The notes under the pieces: model-generated
The model's input: only the letters and a program-made list of their open reading frames with translations
Database searches by the model: none
Told to the model about the DNA's origin: nothing
Program-made: the position numbers and the translations under genes
Origin: Paractinoplanes bogorensis
GTDB lineage: Bacteria; Actinomycetota; Actinomycetes; Mycobacteriales; Micromonosporaceae
Length of the DNA stretch: 64,000 bases
Reading direction: 5' to 3'
Assembly (NCBI RefSeq): GCF_018829635.1
Contig: NZ_JAHKKG010000008.1
Coordinates: 62,001 to 126,000, forward strand
Part shown: piece after piece, positions 17,089-24,783 of the stretch
Layout: the number at the start of each line of letters is the position of its first letter
How positions within the stretch are numbered: position 1 is the first letter of the stretch

Positions 17089-17094
17089 AACCTA
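17089..17094 (-). promoter_or_regulatory. Leaderless -10 of nitronate monooxygenase gene
   Basis: TAGGTT on the minus strand, 6 bases before ATG 17082. Confidence 0.5.
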
Positions 17095-17120
17095 GGACGG
17101 ACCGGCGGTGTCAGCCAGGT

Positions 17121-17588
17121 ATGAGAATCGTCCTCGCCGTCGTGTTGCTGATGCTGGCGGGCTGCACGGCCACGAAACCGCCGGCCGCGGCGCCCACGTC
17201 GTCGTCGGCCCAGCCGTGCGGGTCGCCGGTGAAGACGGGGGCCCTGCCGGAATGGGCGCGTGGCGGGTTCAACTACGACGGCAGCGGCACCCGGCAGGTC
17301 TACGGCGACCGGGGTGACATCGTGGCCATCGTGTTCGGGTATCCGCTGGTGAGCCCGCCCGGCGAGGACCGCAGCAACAAGATCCTGTGGGTGTCGCGCG
17401 AGCCGGTCCAGAGCGGCGGCGACCTGCAGATCACCGCCGAGCTGGCCGGCACCACGGTCCGCGCCGAGCAGAAGGTGGCCGGCGGGCCGGGGCCGTCGAT
17501 CGTCGACCTGCCCCGGGCCGGCTGCTGGCATGTGAGTCTGGCCTGGTCGGGCCACACCGACACGATGGATCTGACCTACGAGCCCTGA
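17121..17588 (+). CDS. Small lipoprotein
   Basis: 155 residues. The lipobox LMLAGC at residues 10-15 follows a short hydrophobic core, so the protein should be anchored to the outer face of the membrane. A Pro/Ser/Ala linker precedes a beta-rich domain with 'GDIVAIVFGYPLVS' and a final 'CWHVSLAWSGHTDTMDLTYEP'; a second Cys (C34) and the late Cys may form a disulphide. Family not recognised. Its 3' end overlaps that of the convergent DUF6069 gene by 13 bases. Confidence 0.82.
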   Translation: MRIVLAVVLLMLAGCTATKPPAAAPTSSSAQPCGSPVKTGALPEWARGGFNYDGSGTRQVYGDRGDIVAIVFGYPLVSPPGEDRSNKILWVSREPVQSGGDLQITAELAGTTVRAEQKVAGGPGPSIVDLPRAGCWHVSLAWSGHTDTMDLTYEP

Positions 17589-17950
17589 GCCAGGCGGCGG
17601 CCCAGCGCCGGGATCATCACCGCGGCCGCGACCAGGTGCAGTGCGATCAGGGCGATGACGGTGGCGGTGGTGGCGCCCGCGATGAACGGCGGGATCAGCG
17701 AGACGGCGGTCAGCGCCCCGGCCGTCCACACGAATCGCCGGGCGGGGCGCGAACTCCAGCGGCGCAGGGCGACGGCGATGATCACGCCGACGACCGAGAA
17801 GACGCCGGTCACCACGGCGAACCCGGGCAGCGGGATGGTCTCGCCGCCGGCGGGGATCTCGAAGCGGACGCCGGCCGCCTGGGCCAGCGCGGCAGCGAGG
17901 GTGGTGGCCAGCACGGCGGCAAGCGTGGCGAGCACGCCGGTGCGGATCAC
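17576..17950 (-). CDS. DUF6069-like four-TM membrane protein
   Basis: 124 residues with four TM helices: N-terminal VLATLAAVLATTLAAALAQAAG, then GFAVVTGVFSVVGVIIAVAL, FVWTAGALTAVSLIPPFIAG and VIALIALHLVAAAVMIPAL. The late His in ALHLVAAAVMIPAL is typical of DUF6069. Function unknown. The GTG start at 17950 overlaps the stop of the sigma factor gene (GTGA), so it is made together with that sigma factor and may be a membrane partner, though it does not resemble known anti-sigma factors. Confidence 0.75.
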   Translation of the reverse strand: MIRTGVLATLAAVLATTLAAALAQAAGVRFEIPAGGETIPLPGFAVVTGVFSVVGVIIAVALRRWSSRPARRFVWTAGALTAVSLIPPFIAGATTATVIALIALHLVAAAVMIPALGRRLAQGS

Positions 17951-18894
17951 TGCGGGCCGTCCGCGGTCAGGCGCTCGGGCAGTCCGAGGCTCGGGAACCG
18001 GGTGTGGTCGAACGTGACGATCTCGGCGATCGCCCCGCCGGTGACGCCCAGGACGTCGATCGTGAGCGGGAGGTAGGCCCCGTCCGGTGGTCGCCAGAGG
18101 TAGAAAGCGACCGCGGGCTGCCGGTTCACCGAGGTCGGGACCGTGCGCAGGTGCCCCAGTTCTTCGAAGCCGTCGCCGAGCCAGTCGCGCACCACCGCGT
18201 CGCGGCCGAGGAACAGGCCCGGTGTGGGCGGCATCGAGCAACGGACGTCGTCGCGCAGCAGGGCGGCGAGGCCGTCGACATCCTTGGCCACGCTGGCCTC
18301 GGTGAAGCGGCGCACCAGGTCACGCGTAGCGGCGTCGTCGGTGCCGCCGTTCCAGTCCTGCCGGGACGCGGGCAGGTGTTCGCGCATGCCGGCCCGGGCC
18401 CGCTGCAGGGCGCTGTTCACCGAGTTGACCGAGTCGCCGAGCAGTTCCGCGACGTCCCTGGCGGGCCAGCCGAGCACGTCGCGCAGGATCAGCACGGCCC
18501 GCGGGCGCGGCGCCAGATGCTGGACCGCGACCAGGTACGCCAGTTCGATCGTCTCGCGGGCCACGGCGACGGCCTCGGGCTCCTCGGCGTCGCCGGCGGG
18601 CAGTTCGTCGAGCAGCCTGTCCGGGTAGGGCTGCAGCCACGGCACCTCGCCGCCGGTCGCGGGTTCGGGGCGGCGCTTGGCCAGCAGGTCGAGGCAGGCG
18701 TTGGTGGCGATCCGGTAGAGCCAGGCACGGAACGTGGACCGGCCCTCGAAGGTTTCCCGCCGCCGCCAGGCCCGCAGGAACGTCTCCTGCACCGTGTCCT
18801 CGGCGTCCTCGAACGACCCGAGCATCCGGTAGCAGTGCACGTGCAGTTCCCGCCGGTGCGGTTCGGTCAGCCTCTCGAACGGCGCAGTCATCAT
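17947..18894 (-). CDS. ECF sigma factor with C-terminal SnoaL-like domain
   Basis: About 315 residues of the SigG-like TIGR02960 type. Sigma-2: 'LHVHCYRMLGSFEDAEDTVQETFLRAWRRRETFEGRSTFRAWLYRIATNACLDLL'. Sigma-4: 'LAPRPRAVLILRDVLGWPARDVAELLGDSVNSVNSALQRARAGM'. The last 120 residues are a SnoaL-like ligand fold (LVRRFTEASVAKDVDGLAALLRDDV), which in this class can replace a separate anti-sigma factor. I prefer ATG 18894 because GGGAG stands 7 bases upstream; ATG 18915 has no spacing for a ribosome site. Co-transcribed with the DUF6069 gene. Confidence 0.9.
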   Translation of the reverse strand: MMTAPFERLTEPHRRELHVHCYRMLGSFEDAEDTVQETFLRAWRRRETFEGRSTFRAWLYRIATNACLDLLAKRRPEPATGGEVPWLQPYPDRLLDELPAGDAEEPEAVAVARETIELAYLVAVQHLAPRPRAVLILRDVLGWPARDVAELLGDSVNSVNSALQRARAGMREHLPASRQDWNGGTDDAATRDLVRRFTEASVAKDVDGLAALLRDDVRCSMPPTPGLFLGRDAVVRDWLGDGFEELGHLRTVPTSVNRQPAVAFYLWRPPDGAYLPLTIDVLGVTGGAIAEIVTFDHTRFPSLGLPERLTADGPQ

Positions 18895-18976
18895 GGCATT
18901 CTCCCGTCGCGTCATCTCCGTCGTAGGTATGACGGCGGCGGGCGGAAGAAGTCATCACTAGCGACGAAACAGCGAG

Positions 18977-19771
18977 TCACCGCAGGTACGAAGCAGCGAG
19001 CCGGCGGGCGCGCTCCTGGATGCGGGCGTTGCCCTCGGGCGTGTTGTACCCGGCGTACTTCGGCCATTCGAACACCAGCATCGCCAGTTCCTCGGCGAGG
19101 ATCGCCCGTCGCAGCTCCGGCCCGGCCGGATAGCCGTCGAGCGGGACGGTGACGCCGGCCGGTGTGGCCCGCACGCTCAGCAGCGCCAGGTCGGACGACG
19201 CCCGTCCGGTGCCCGCCGCCGCCCAGTCGCAGAAGACCAGACCATCCTTCCCGTACGGGAGATTGTCCGTGTGGCAGTCGCCATGGACGAAAGCGGGCGG
19301 GGGCGCCACCACGTCCGCGCGCAGGCGATCGGCGGCGCCCAGGATCTCGTCGAGCCGGGGAAGCGCGGGCCGCCAGAACGACTCGACGGCAGCCCGGCCG
19401 GCCGGCTCGGACAGCGGATCCGGGCCGCTCGACCACGGCGGCAGCGCGTGCAGCGCGGCCAGATCACGGAACAGTTCGGCCCACATGACGTCCGTCCACT
19501 GCGTCACGTCAACCGGGCGGCCCGCGTCGGCCAGCAGCAGCGCCACGTCGTCGCCGAGCTCGAGACTGTCGAGCAGCGCGGGGACCCGTACGGGGGAATC
19601 GTCGGCTCTCTCGCGATAAAAGCGCAGCTCATGCCGGGTGGCGCCGACCTTCAGGTACGCCGGCGCGCCGTCGGCGGTGGTCACCGGGCGGACGCCCGCG
19701 CCCGACCGTGACTCCAGCCGCCCGTCGAGAGTGCGGGGCACGACCCGCAGAGCGCGCATCGTGTGGTCCAC
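18977..19771 (-). CDS. Aminoglycoside-phosphotransferase-like kinase
   Basis: 264 residues, APH/choline-kinase fold. The catalytic loop is FVHGDCHTDN and the metal-binding loop is VFCDWAAAGTG. The N-lobe shows AYLKVGATRHELRFYRE, with the Lys and Glu of the ATP site. Between the two active-site loops reads LPYGKDG, encoded by a copy of the recurrent CGTACGGGA word (19248-19261). The GTG start at 19771 is 3 bases from the stop of the upstream membrane protein gene; ATG 19759 is an alternative. The small-molecule substrate is unknown; antibiotic resistance cannot be concluded. Confidence 0.87.
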   Translation of the reverse strand: MDHTMRALRVVPRTLDGRLESRSGAGVRPVTTADGAPAYLKVGATRHELRFYRERADDSPVRVPALLDSLELGDDVALLLADAGRPVDVTQWTDVMWAELFRDLAALHALPPWSSGPDPLSEPAGRAAVESFWRPALPRLDEILGAADRLRADVVAPPPAFVHGDCHTDNLPYGKDGLVFCDWAAAGTGRASSDLALLSVRATPAGVTVPLDGYPAGPELRRAILAEELAMLVFEWPKYAGYNTPEGNARIQERARRLAASYLR

Positions 19772-19774
19772 GGA

Positions 19775-20326
19775 TCAGTGCCCCAGCAGCGCTTTGACCA
19801 GGGAGATCCCGGCCGCCACGACCGCGAGCAGGACGCCGGCCAGCAGCGTCCGGAAGGACGGGCGCTCGGATCGCAGGCGCTGGACCAGGAAGCCGATGAG
19901 CGCGATGCGGATCATCAGGTAGACCTCGGAGATCTGGATCGCGTTGCCGCCCTCGATCCAGCCCGCCCACGCCGCCGCCAGCAGCAGGCACGGCACCACG
20001 GCCGAGGTGGCGATGGGGGTGGAGTCGCGCAGTTCGTGGATGACGTCGGCGCGGGTCATCGAGGCGCCGGCCCGGGCGTTGTGCCCGACGATCTCGGCGA
20101 AGACGTGGGCCAGGTAGGTCGAGACGGCCACCCCGAGCGTCAGCGTGAGCGCGTGCCCGTGCGCCACGTCCTCGTCGCTCAGCGGCACCAGGGTCGCGAA
20201 GACGAGGATGTTGCCGTACACGTAGGCCGAGATCCGGGCGGCGGCCCGCTCGCCGCTCAGCGACTCGTCGGCCCGGTAGCGGAGGAGCCGGTCGCCCAGG
20301 CGCGGCTGCTGCTCATGCGTCGTCAC
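19775..20326 (-). CDS. Membrane protein, family unknown
   Basis: 183 residues. A 30-residue charged N-terminus is followed by about five TM helices (ISAYVYGNILVFATLVPL, LTLTLGVAVSTYLAHVFAEIVGH, IATSAVVPCLLLAAAWAGWI, IQISEVYLMIRIALIGFLV, LLAGVLLAVVAAGISLVKALLG). HVFAEIVGHNARAG contains conserved-looking His and Glu that could bind a metal; that is speculation. GTG 20326 start. It forms a two-gene unit with the phosphotransferase gene. Confidence 0.75.
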   Translation of the reverse strand: MTTHEQQPRLGDRLLRYRADESLSGERAAARISAYVYGNILVFATLVPLSDEDVAHGHALTLTLGVAVSTYLAHVFAEIVGHNARAGASMTRADVIHELRDSTPIATSAVVPCLLLAAAWAGWIEGGNAIQISEVYLMIRIALIGFLVQRLRSERPSFRTLLAGVLLAVVAAGISLVKALLGH

Positions 20327-20372
20327 GACCCCATCGTTGCGTACGGGGGCCGATGGCGTGGCGGGGGCGCGC

Positions 20373-20378
20373 TATGGT
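20373..20378 (+). promoter_or_regulatory. Leaderless -10 of the DUF6412 gene
   Basis: TATGGT, 7 bases before ATG 20386. Confidence 0.5.
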
Positions 20379-20385
20379 TTCGGGC

Positions 20386-20652
20386 ATGACGTGGCTGAGC
20401 GCGATCTGGTGGCTGGTCAGCATGCTGACCGATGCCGGGCCGTCGAAGCTGGCCGGCGTCCTCGTGATCGCGGCTCTGGCCGCCGTCCTGCTGGTGCTCG
20501 TCCGGCCCGCCCGGCCCGGCGACTCGGCGATCATCGGGCTGGCGCTGCGCCGCCGGGCCGACAAGACCGGTGTGCCCCGTTATCGCGATCCCGACGCACC
20601 CGGGCGCACCCGCCCGAGAGGACCCACCGCGCGGCCCCTGGCGGCCGCCTAG
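20386..20652 (+). CDS. DUF6412 family small membrane protein
   Basis: 88 residues: MTWLSAIWWLVSMLTDAGP, one or two TM helices (LAGVLVIAALAAVLLVLVRPA), then a basic, Pro-rich cytoplasmic tail (RRRADKTGVPRYRDPDAPGRTRP). DUF6412 genes typically precede a second YidC gene in actinobacteria, as here. I place the start at ATG 20386, leaderless behind TATGGT; upstream ATGs in frame lie before that -10 element. A hairpin covers the stop codon. Confidence 0.78.
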   Translation: MTWLSAIWWLVSMLTDAGPSKLAGVLVIAALAAVLLVLVRPARPGDSAIIGLALRRRADKTGVPRYRDPDAPGRTRPRGPTARPLAAA

Positions 20653-20668
20653 CTTCATCGCGGCCGCC
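20640..20668. terminator. Hairpin over the DUF6412 stop codon
   Basis: GGCGGCCGC at 20640-20648 pairs with GCGGCCGCC at 20660-20668, loop 11. It lies between the DUF6412 gene and yidC and could be an attenuator that lowers yidC expression or an intercistronic processing hairpin. No U-tract follows. Confidence 0.5.
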
Positions 20669-20706
20669 CCTGGCCCGCAGTCCGTTCTCTCGACAGGGGT
20701 TCCGTC

Positions 20707-21453
20707 GTGTCCTTCGTCTATTCCGGCATCTCCCAGCTCCTCCTTCTCTGGCAGTCGTGGTGGGACTTCCTCGGCCCGAACTGGTCGTGGGTCGCCGCCA
20801 TCGTCTTCGTCGTCCTGACCGTGCGGGTGGCGCTGCTGCCGCTCTTCGTCCGGCAGTTCCGGTCACAGCGCAAGATGCAGCGCCTCCAGCCCGAGGTGCA
20901 GGCGCTGCGCACCGAGCACGGCCAGGACATCCGGGCGCTCGGCACGGCGGTCAGCGCGCTCTACAAGCGTGAGGGCGTTCGCCCGTACGGAAGCTTCCTG
21001 CCCCTGCTCATCCAGGTGCCGATCTTCCTCGGGCTGTTCCACGTGCTGCGTCATCTGCGGCCGACGATCACCGACCCCGCCGCGCAGACCCTGTACGGCT
21101 GGACGGTCACCCAGTTCCAGGAGGCGTCGCACGCCACGCTGCTCGGCGCGCCGCTCGCCTCGACCTTCTCCAGCGGCGGTGCCCTGGTGGCCGCGGTGCT
21201 GATCGCGGCCATGGTGACGACCACGTTCCTGACGATGCGGATGTCGATGATCCGTAACGCGCCGATCGAGGACCCGACCCAGCGGTTGGCGCAGCGTCTG
21301 ATGACGTACGGGATCCCGGCCTCGCTGCTGGTCAGCGGCGTCATCTTCCCGGTCGGCATCCTGCTCTACTGGACGACGCAGAACCTGTTCGCGCTCGGCC
21401 AGCAGGCGTGGCTGATGCGGCGATATCCGGCGCTTTCGACGGCTTCGGCGTAG
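20707..21453 (+). CDS. yidC: YidC/Oxa1-family membrane insertase
   Basis: 248 residues of the YidC2-like short type without a periplasmic domain. N-terminal helix, then 'RVALLPLFVRQFRSQRKMQRLQPEVQALRTEHG' with the hydrophilic-groove Arg and the cytoplasmic coiled-coil loop, followed by 'YGSFLPLLIQVPIFLGLFHVL' and the C-terminal 'GIPASLLVSGVIFPVGILLYWTTQNLFALGQQAWL', which is highly characteristic. It inserts membrane proteins, alone or with Sec. GTG 20707 start. It is likely an accessory paralogue rather than the copy usually found next to rnpA and jag, because none of those genes is nearby. Confidence 0.95.
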   Translation: MSFVYSGISQLLLLWQSWWDFLGPNWSWVAAIVFVVLTVRVALLPLFVRQFRSQRKMQRLQPEVQALRTEHGQDIRALGTAVSALYKREGVRPYGSFLPLLIQVPIFLGLFHVLRHLRPTITDPAAQTLYGWTVTQFQEASHATLLGAPLASTFSSGGALVAAVLIAAMVTTTFLTMRMSMIRNAPIEDPTQRLAQRLMTYGIPASLLVSGVIFPVGILLYWTTQNLFALGQQAWLMRRYPALSTASA

Positions 21454-21506
21454 ACGGCAGTCACACGACGGATGGCACGACGGCCCCGGTCCCGCATGAT
21501 CAACGC

Positions 21507-22793
21507 ATGGCGAACGAACGGTGGACGGCGACCGCGGCCGTACCGCCGCCCCGCAGGCCGGGGCGGCGGTGGGCCCTGGGTATCGGGATCGCGGTGCTGG
21601 TGCTGCTGGTCGGGGTCGGCGTGCTGCTCGTGCGGCCCGGTTCGGTGGTGCCGGCGAACACGTTCGTCGCCGGTGTGCCGGTCGGCGGCCTGAACGATCA
21701 GCAGGTGCGCGCGGCGCTGGACGGGCCGGTGCGCGACAAGGTCGAGCAGCCGGTCTCTCTGGTGGTGGGCACGCAGACATTTACCGCCCGGCCCGGTGCG
21801 ATCGGCGTCCGGCTGGACGTGGACGCCACCCGTCGCGACCTGGGGGCCACCCGGCTGCGGCTGCCCGGCGGCGGGCGTCACGATGTCGCCCCTTCGCTGA
21901 CCGTCGATGACGCCACAGTGAGCGCCGCGCTCACCAAACTGCTCGCTCCGGTCAATCAGCCCGCCCGCAACGCGTCGGTCACGCTGGCCGCGCCCCGGAC
22001 CGTGCTCGACGGCAAGGGCGACCTCGCCTACCAGGCCTCGGACCGCGGGGTGACCCTGGACAAGGGCGAGCCCGGCCGCGGCGTGGACGTGAGCGATGCC
22101 GCGCGTCTGCTGAGTGAAGCTGTCCTTGCGGGCAAAACCGAGATGAGCGTTCCCGTACGCACATTGGCGCCGGGCGACGACACCCCGAAGCTCGCCGGCG
22201 TCGACCAACTGATCGGCACGTTCACCACCTACCACCCGTGCTGCGCCCCGCGCGTCACGAACATCCACCGCATCGCCGAACTCGTCGACGGCACCGTGGT
22301 GCCGGCCGGGGCGACCTTCTCGCTCAACGACACGGCCGGCGAACGCACCCGGGCCGCCGGTTTCGTGCCCGCTCCGGCCATCGTCGACGGCGAACTCGAG
22401 GACCAGTTCGGCGGCGGCGTCTCGCAGTTCTCGACGACGCTGTTCAACGCGGCCTGGTTCGCCGGCCTCGACATCCAGAAGCACCAGCCGCACTCGCTCT
22501 ACATCAGCCGCTACCCACCCGGCCGCGAGGCGACGCTGGACTGGCGTTCGATCGACAACGTCATCCACAACGACACGTCGGCGCCGTTCGTGATCCGGGC
22601 CCGCACGACAGACACGTCGGTGACGGTCGGCATCTACGGCCACACCGGCGACCGCGAGGTGGCGTCGGTCACCGGCGCCCGGCAGCCCCGCGACAACGGC
22701 GGTTTCCGCATCACCGTGAAGCGCACGATCACCCAGGACGGCACGGTGACCGGAACGAACACCCTCAACTGGACGTATCGCGGCCTGGACTGA
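21507..22793 (+). CDS. VanW-family protein with peptidoglycan-binding-like domains
   Basis: 428 residues. A cytoplasmic N-terminus is followed by one TM helix (ALGIGIAVLVLLVGVGVLLV), then two PG_binding_4-type repeats in the outer domain (VGGLNDQQVRAALDGPV...) and a VanW domain: 'GTFTTYHPCCAPRVTNIHRIAELVDGTVVPAGATFSLND', 'GGGVSQFSTTLFNAAWFAGLDIQKHQPHSLYISRYPPGREATLDW'. These are the diagnostic VanW motifs. The role is in the cell envelope; the biochemical activity is not established. Start ATG 21507 (MANERW); longer frames overlap yidC. Confidence 0.9.
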   Translation: MANERWTATAAVPPPRRPGRRWALGIGIAVLVLLVGVGVLLVRPGSVVPANTFVAGVPVGGLNDQQVRAALDGPVRDKVEQPVSLVVGTQTFTARPGAIGVRLDVDATRRDLGATRLRLPGGGRHDVAPSLTVDDATVSAALTKLLAPVNQPARNASVTLAAPRTVLDGKGDLAYQASDRGVTLDKGEPGRGVDVSDAARLLSEAVLAGKTEMSVPVRTLAPGDDTPKLAGVDQLIGTFTTYHPCCAPRVTNIHRIAELVDGTVVPAGATFSLNDTAGERTRAAGFVPAPAIVDGELEDQFGGGVSQFSTTLFNAAWFAGLDIQKHQPHSLYISRYPPGREATLDWRSIDNVIHNDTSAPFVIRARTTDTSVTVGIYGHTGDREVASVTGARQPRDNGGFRITVKRTITQDGTVTGTNTLNWTYRGLD

Positions 22794-22816
22794 GCGGCAG
22801 CCGGCCGCCGAGCGAC

Positions 22817-22836
22817 AGCGGGCCGCGCGGCCCGCT
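22817..22836. terminator. Bidirectional terminator hairpin
   Basis: AGCGGGCCGCGCGGCCCGCT, a perfect 20-bp palindrome between the convergent VanW and FAD-monooxygenase genes; its last base is the first base of the monooxygenase stop codon. Confidence 0.7.
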
Positions 22837-23954
22837 CAAAGGGCGTTGCGCACGCTCCGGGCCACCCGGCGGGACTCGATCGCGGCCTGGCGCAACATGC
22901 CGCCCAGGGTCACGTCGTAGCCGAGGAAATACAGGCCGGGCCGGGCCGACGCCCCGCCGTGCACCCGGGGGACACCGGTGTCATCGAACAGCGCCGGATC
23001 GTCGAACAGTTCGCGCAGTCCGGTGGCGTAGCCGGTGGCGGCGACGATCGCGTCCGGCTGCACGCTCGTGCCGTCGGCCAGCTGCACGGACGACTCGGTG
23101 AACGACTGCACGGCGGCCACCGGGCGCACTCGCCCGGCTTGGACGTCGCGGACGATGCCCACGTCCTGCAACGGCACGTAGCGACTTGTGCGCAGGCGCG
23201 TCTTGAGGCCGATGGGGGAGCGGCTGAGCCCGTACAGGGAAAGGTCGGGAACCTCCAGGCGGGCCATCGTCGCGGCCAGTTTGTTGAAGACCGGCTCGGG
23301 CAGGCCGCCGAGCAGCAGGCCGTTCATCTGCGCGGGCCAGCCGGCCATGGAGCGGCGGACGATGTGCGGGGGCGTGCGGATCGCGATGCGGACCGACGCG
23401 GCGCCGCCCTCGGCCAGGTCGGTGGCGATCTCGGCCCCGCTGTTGCCGACGCCGGCCACGAGCATGTGCTTGCCCCGGAACGGTTCGGCGTTGCGGTAGG
23501 TCGCCGAATGCGTGAGCGAACCCGTCCATGTGTCGAGCCCGGGCCACGGCGGCACCACCGGCGTGTGCAGGTAGCCGGTCGCCACAATGAGCGTTCGCGC
23601 AGTCAGTTCGCCGCCATCGCTCAGTTGCACCGCCCACCGGTCGCCGCCCGGTTTGACCCGGGTCACGGTGGTGCCGGTGCGAACATCAAGATCGAAGCGT
23701 TCCGCGTACGCCTCCAGATAGCGCACCAGGTCGTCCCGGCGAACCCACCGCCCGTACTCGCGCGGGATCCCGAACCCGGGCAGCCCCGACAACCCGCGGA
23801 TCGTGTGCAGCCGCAACCGGTCGTAGCGCCCGCGCCAGCTCGTGCCCACCCCCGGACCGCGTTCGAGCACCACACTGTCCACACCGCGCAGTTTGAGTTG
23901 CGCGGCCACCGCGAGACCGGCCGCCCCCGCGCCGAGCACCATCACGTTCGCCAT
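22836..23954 (-). CDS. FAD-dependent monooxygenase (class B-like)
   Basis: 372 residues. FAD Rossmann motif GAGAAGLAVAAQLKLRG at the N-terminus, then SWRGRYDRLRLHT (the GTSW motif of flavin monooxygenases), second NADPH Rossmann motif VAGVGNSGAEIATDLAEGG, and the ATGYATGLREL motif near the C-terminus. Similar proteins oxygenate indole-3-pyruvate (YUCCA type) or other soft nucleophiles. ATG 23954 start. The tandem 17/22-bp array sits directly upstream, between this gene and the hydrolase gene on the same strand, so its promoter must lie in or before the array. Confidence 0.88.
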   Translation of the reverse strand: MANVMVLGAGAAGLAVAAQLKLRGVDSVVLERGPGVGTSWRGRYDRLRLHTIRGLSGLPGFGIPREYGRWVRRDDLVRYLEAYAERFDLDVRTGTTVTRVKPGGDRWAVQLSDGGELTARTLIVATGYLHTPVVPPWPGLDTWTGSLTHSATYRNAEPFRGKHMLVAGVGNSGAEIATDLAEGGAASVRIAIRTPPHIVRRSMAGWPAQMNGLLLGGLPEPVFNKLAATMARLEVPDLSLYGLSRSPIGLKTRLRTSRYVPLQDVGIVRDVQAGRVRPVAAVQSFTESSVQLADGTSVQPDAIVAATGYATGLRELFDDPALFDDTGVPRVHGGASARPGLYFLGYDVTLGGMLRQAAIESRRVARSVRNAL

Positions 23955-23974
23955 GCGCAGCAGTGTGCACGTTC

Positions 23975-24094
23975 GGTCAGACAAGGGCCAGAAGACGGTC
24001 AGGGCCAGAAGACGGTCAGGGCCAGAAGACGGTCAGACAAGGGCCAGAAGACGGTCAGACAAGGGCCAGAAGACGGTCAGACAAGGGCCAGAAG
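23975..24094. repeat. 17/22-bp tandem array
   Basis: Six head-to-tail units. The 17-bp unit is GGTCAGGGCCAGAAGAC; the longer one carries a 5-base insertion (ACAAG-type, giving GGTCAGACAAGGGCC...). Order: 22, 17, 17, 22, 22 and a final partial unit. The final unit contains the stop codon and last codons of the alpha/beta hydrolase gene. Confidence 0.92.
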
Positions 24095-24733
24095 CCGTTC
24101 CGGCGCCTCGAGTTGCGGCAGGTGCCCGGCCTCGGGCAGCAGTGTGAACCCGGCCCCCGCGATGGCGTCGGCCCAGGCCCGTCCGTAGGCGGGCGAGACG
24201 ATGCCGTCCGAGGCGCCCCACACCACGTGGACCGGCACCTTCACACCGGCCAGCCGCTCGCGCAGGGTGGGGTCGGTCATGCGCATTCCGGTGTACGCGC
24301 GCAGCGCCCCCACATCCGGACCCGGCCCGACCGGCCGCTTCTCCGGCGCGTGGAACGACAACGCGGCCAACTGAGCGCCGGTCAGGTTCGACACGTCGGT
24401 GACCGGTTGCTCGGGCACGTCGAGGCCGACCGCGTTCACCAGCACCACTTTCGCCAGCCGCGGGTTGCCGAGCAGCGCCATCTCGGCCGCGACCCAGCCG
24501 CCGATCGAGTTGCCGATCACGATCACGTCGTGCAGATCCTGCTCGTCCAGCATCGTGTCGTAGTGGCGGGCCAGAGCCGCGACGCTGTCCAGGTGGTCCG
24601 GCCGTTCCGTGCCCGCGAATCCGGGATGGGTCGGGACGAGCACGCGCGTGCCGGTCCGCCGAGTCAGCAGATCGGCGAACGCGCGCATCGACTGAGATCC
24701 GGCGCCGCCGTGCAGCAGAAGGTAGGTGTTCAT
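24077..24733 (-). CDS. Alpha/beta hydrolase
   Basis: 218 residues. LLLHGGAGS (oxyanion), nucleophile Ser76 in GNSIGGW, Asp176 in WGASDGI and His204 in EAGHLPQLE make a complete triad. The protein stops early at LLALV because the stop codon lies in the tandem array, whereas relatives usually continue a few residues further; the tail may have been replaced by repeat sequence. ATG 24733 start, divergent from the XRE regulator with about 50 bases between. Confidence 0.88.
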   Translation of the reverse strand: MNTYLLLHGGAGSQSMRAFADLLTRRTGTRVLVPTHPGFAGTERPDHLDSVAALARHYDTMLDEQDLHDVIVIGNSIGGWVAAEMALLGNPRLAKVVLVNAVGLDVPEQPVTDVSNLTGAQLAALSFHAPEKRPVGPGPDVGALRAYTGMRMTDPTLRERLAGVKVPVHVVWGASDGIVSPAYGRAWADAIAGAGFTLLPEAGHLPQLEAPERLLALV

Positions 24734-24783
24734 GAGTCCGATGATTGGCCGCCGACAAGCGGAGTGGGAGATGATGGTTGATC

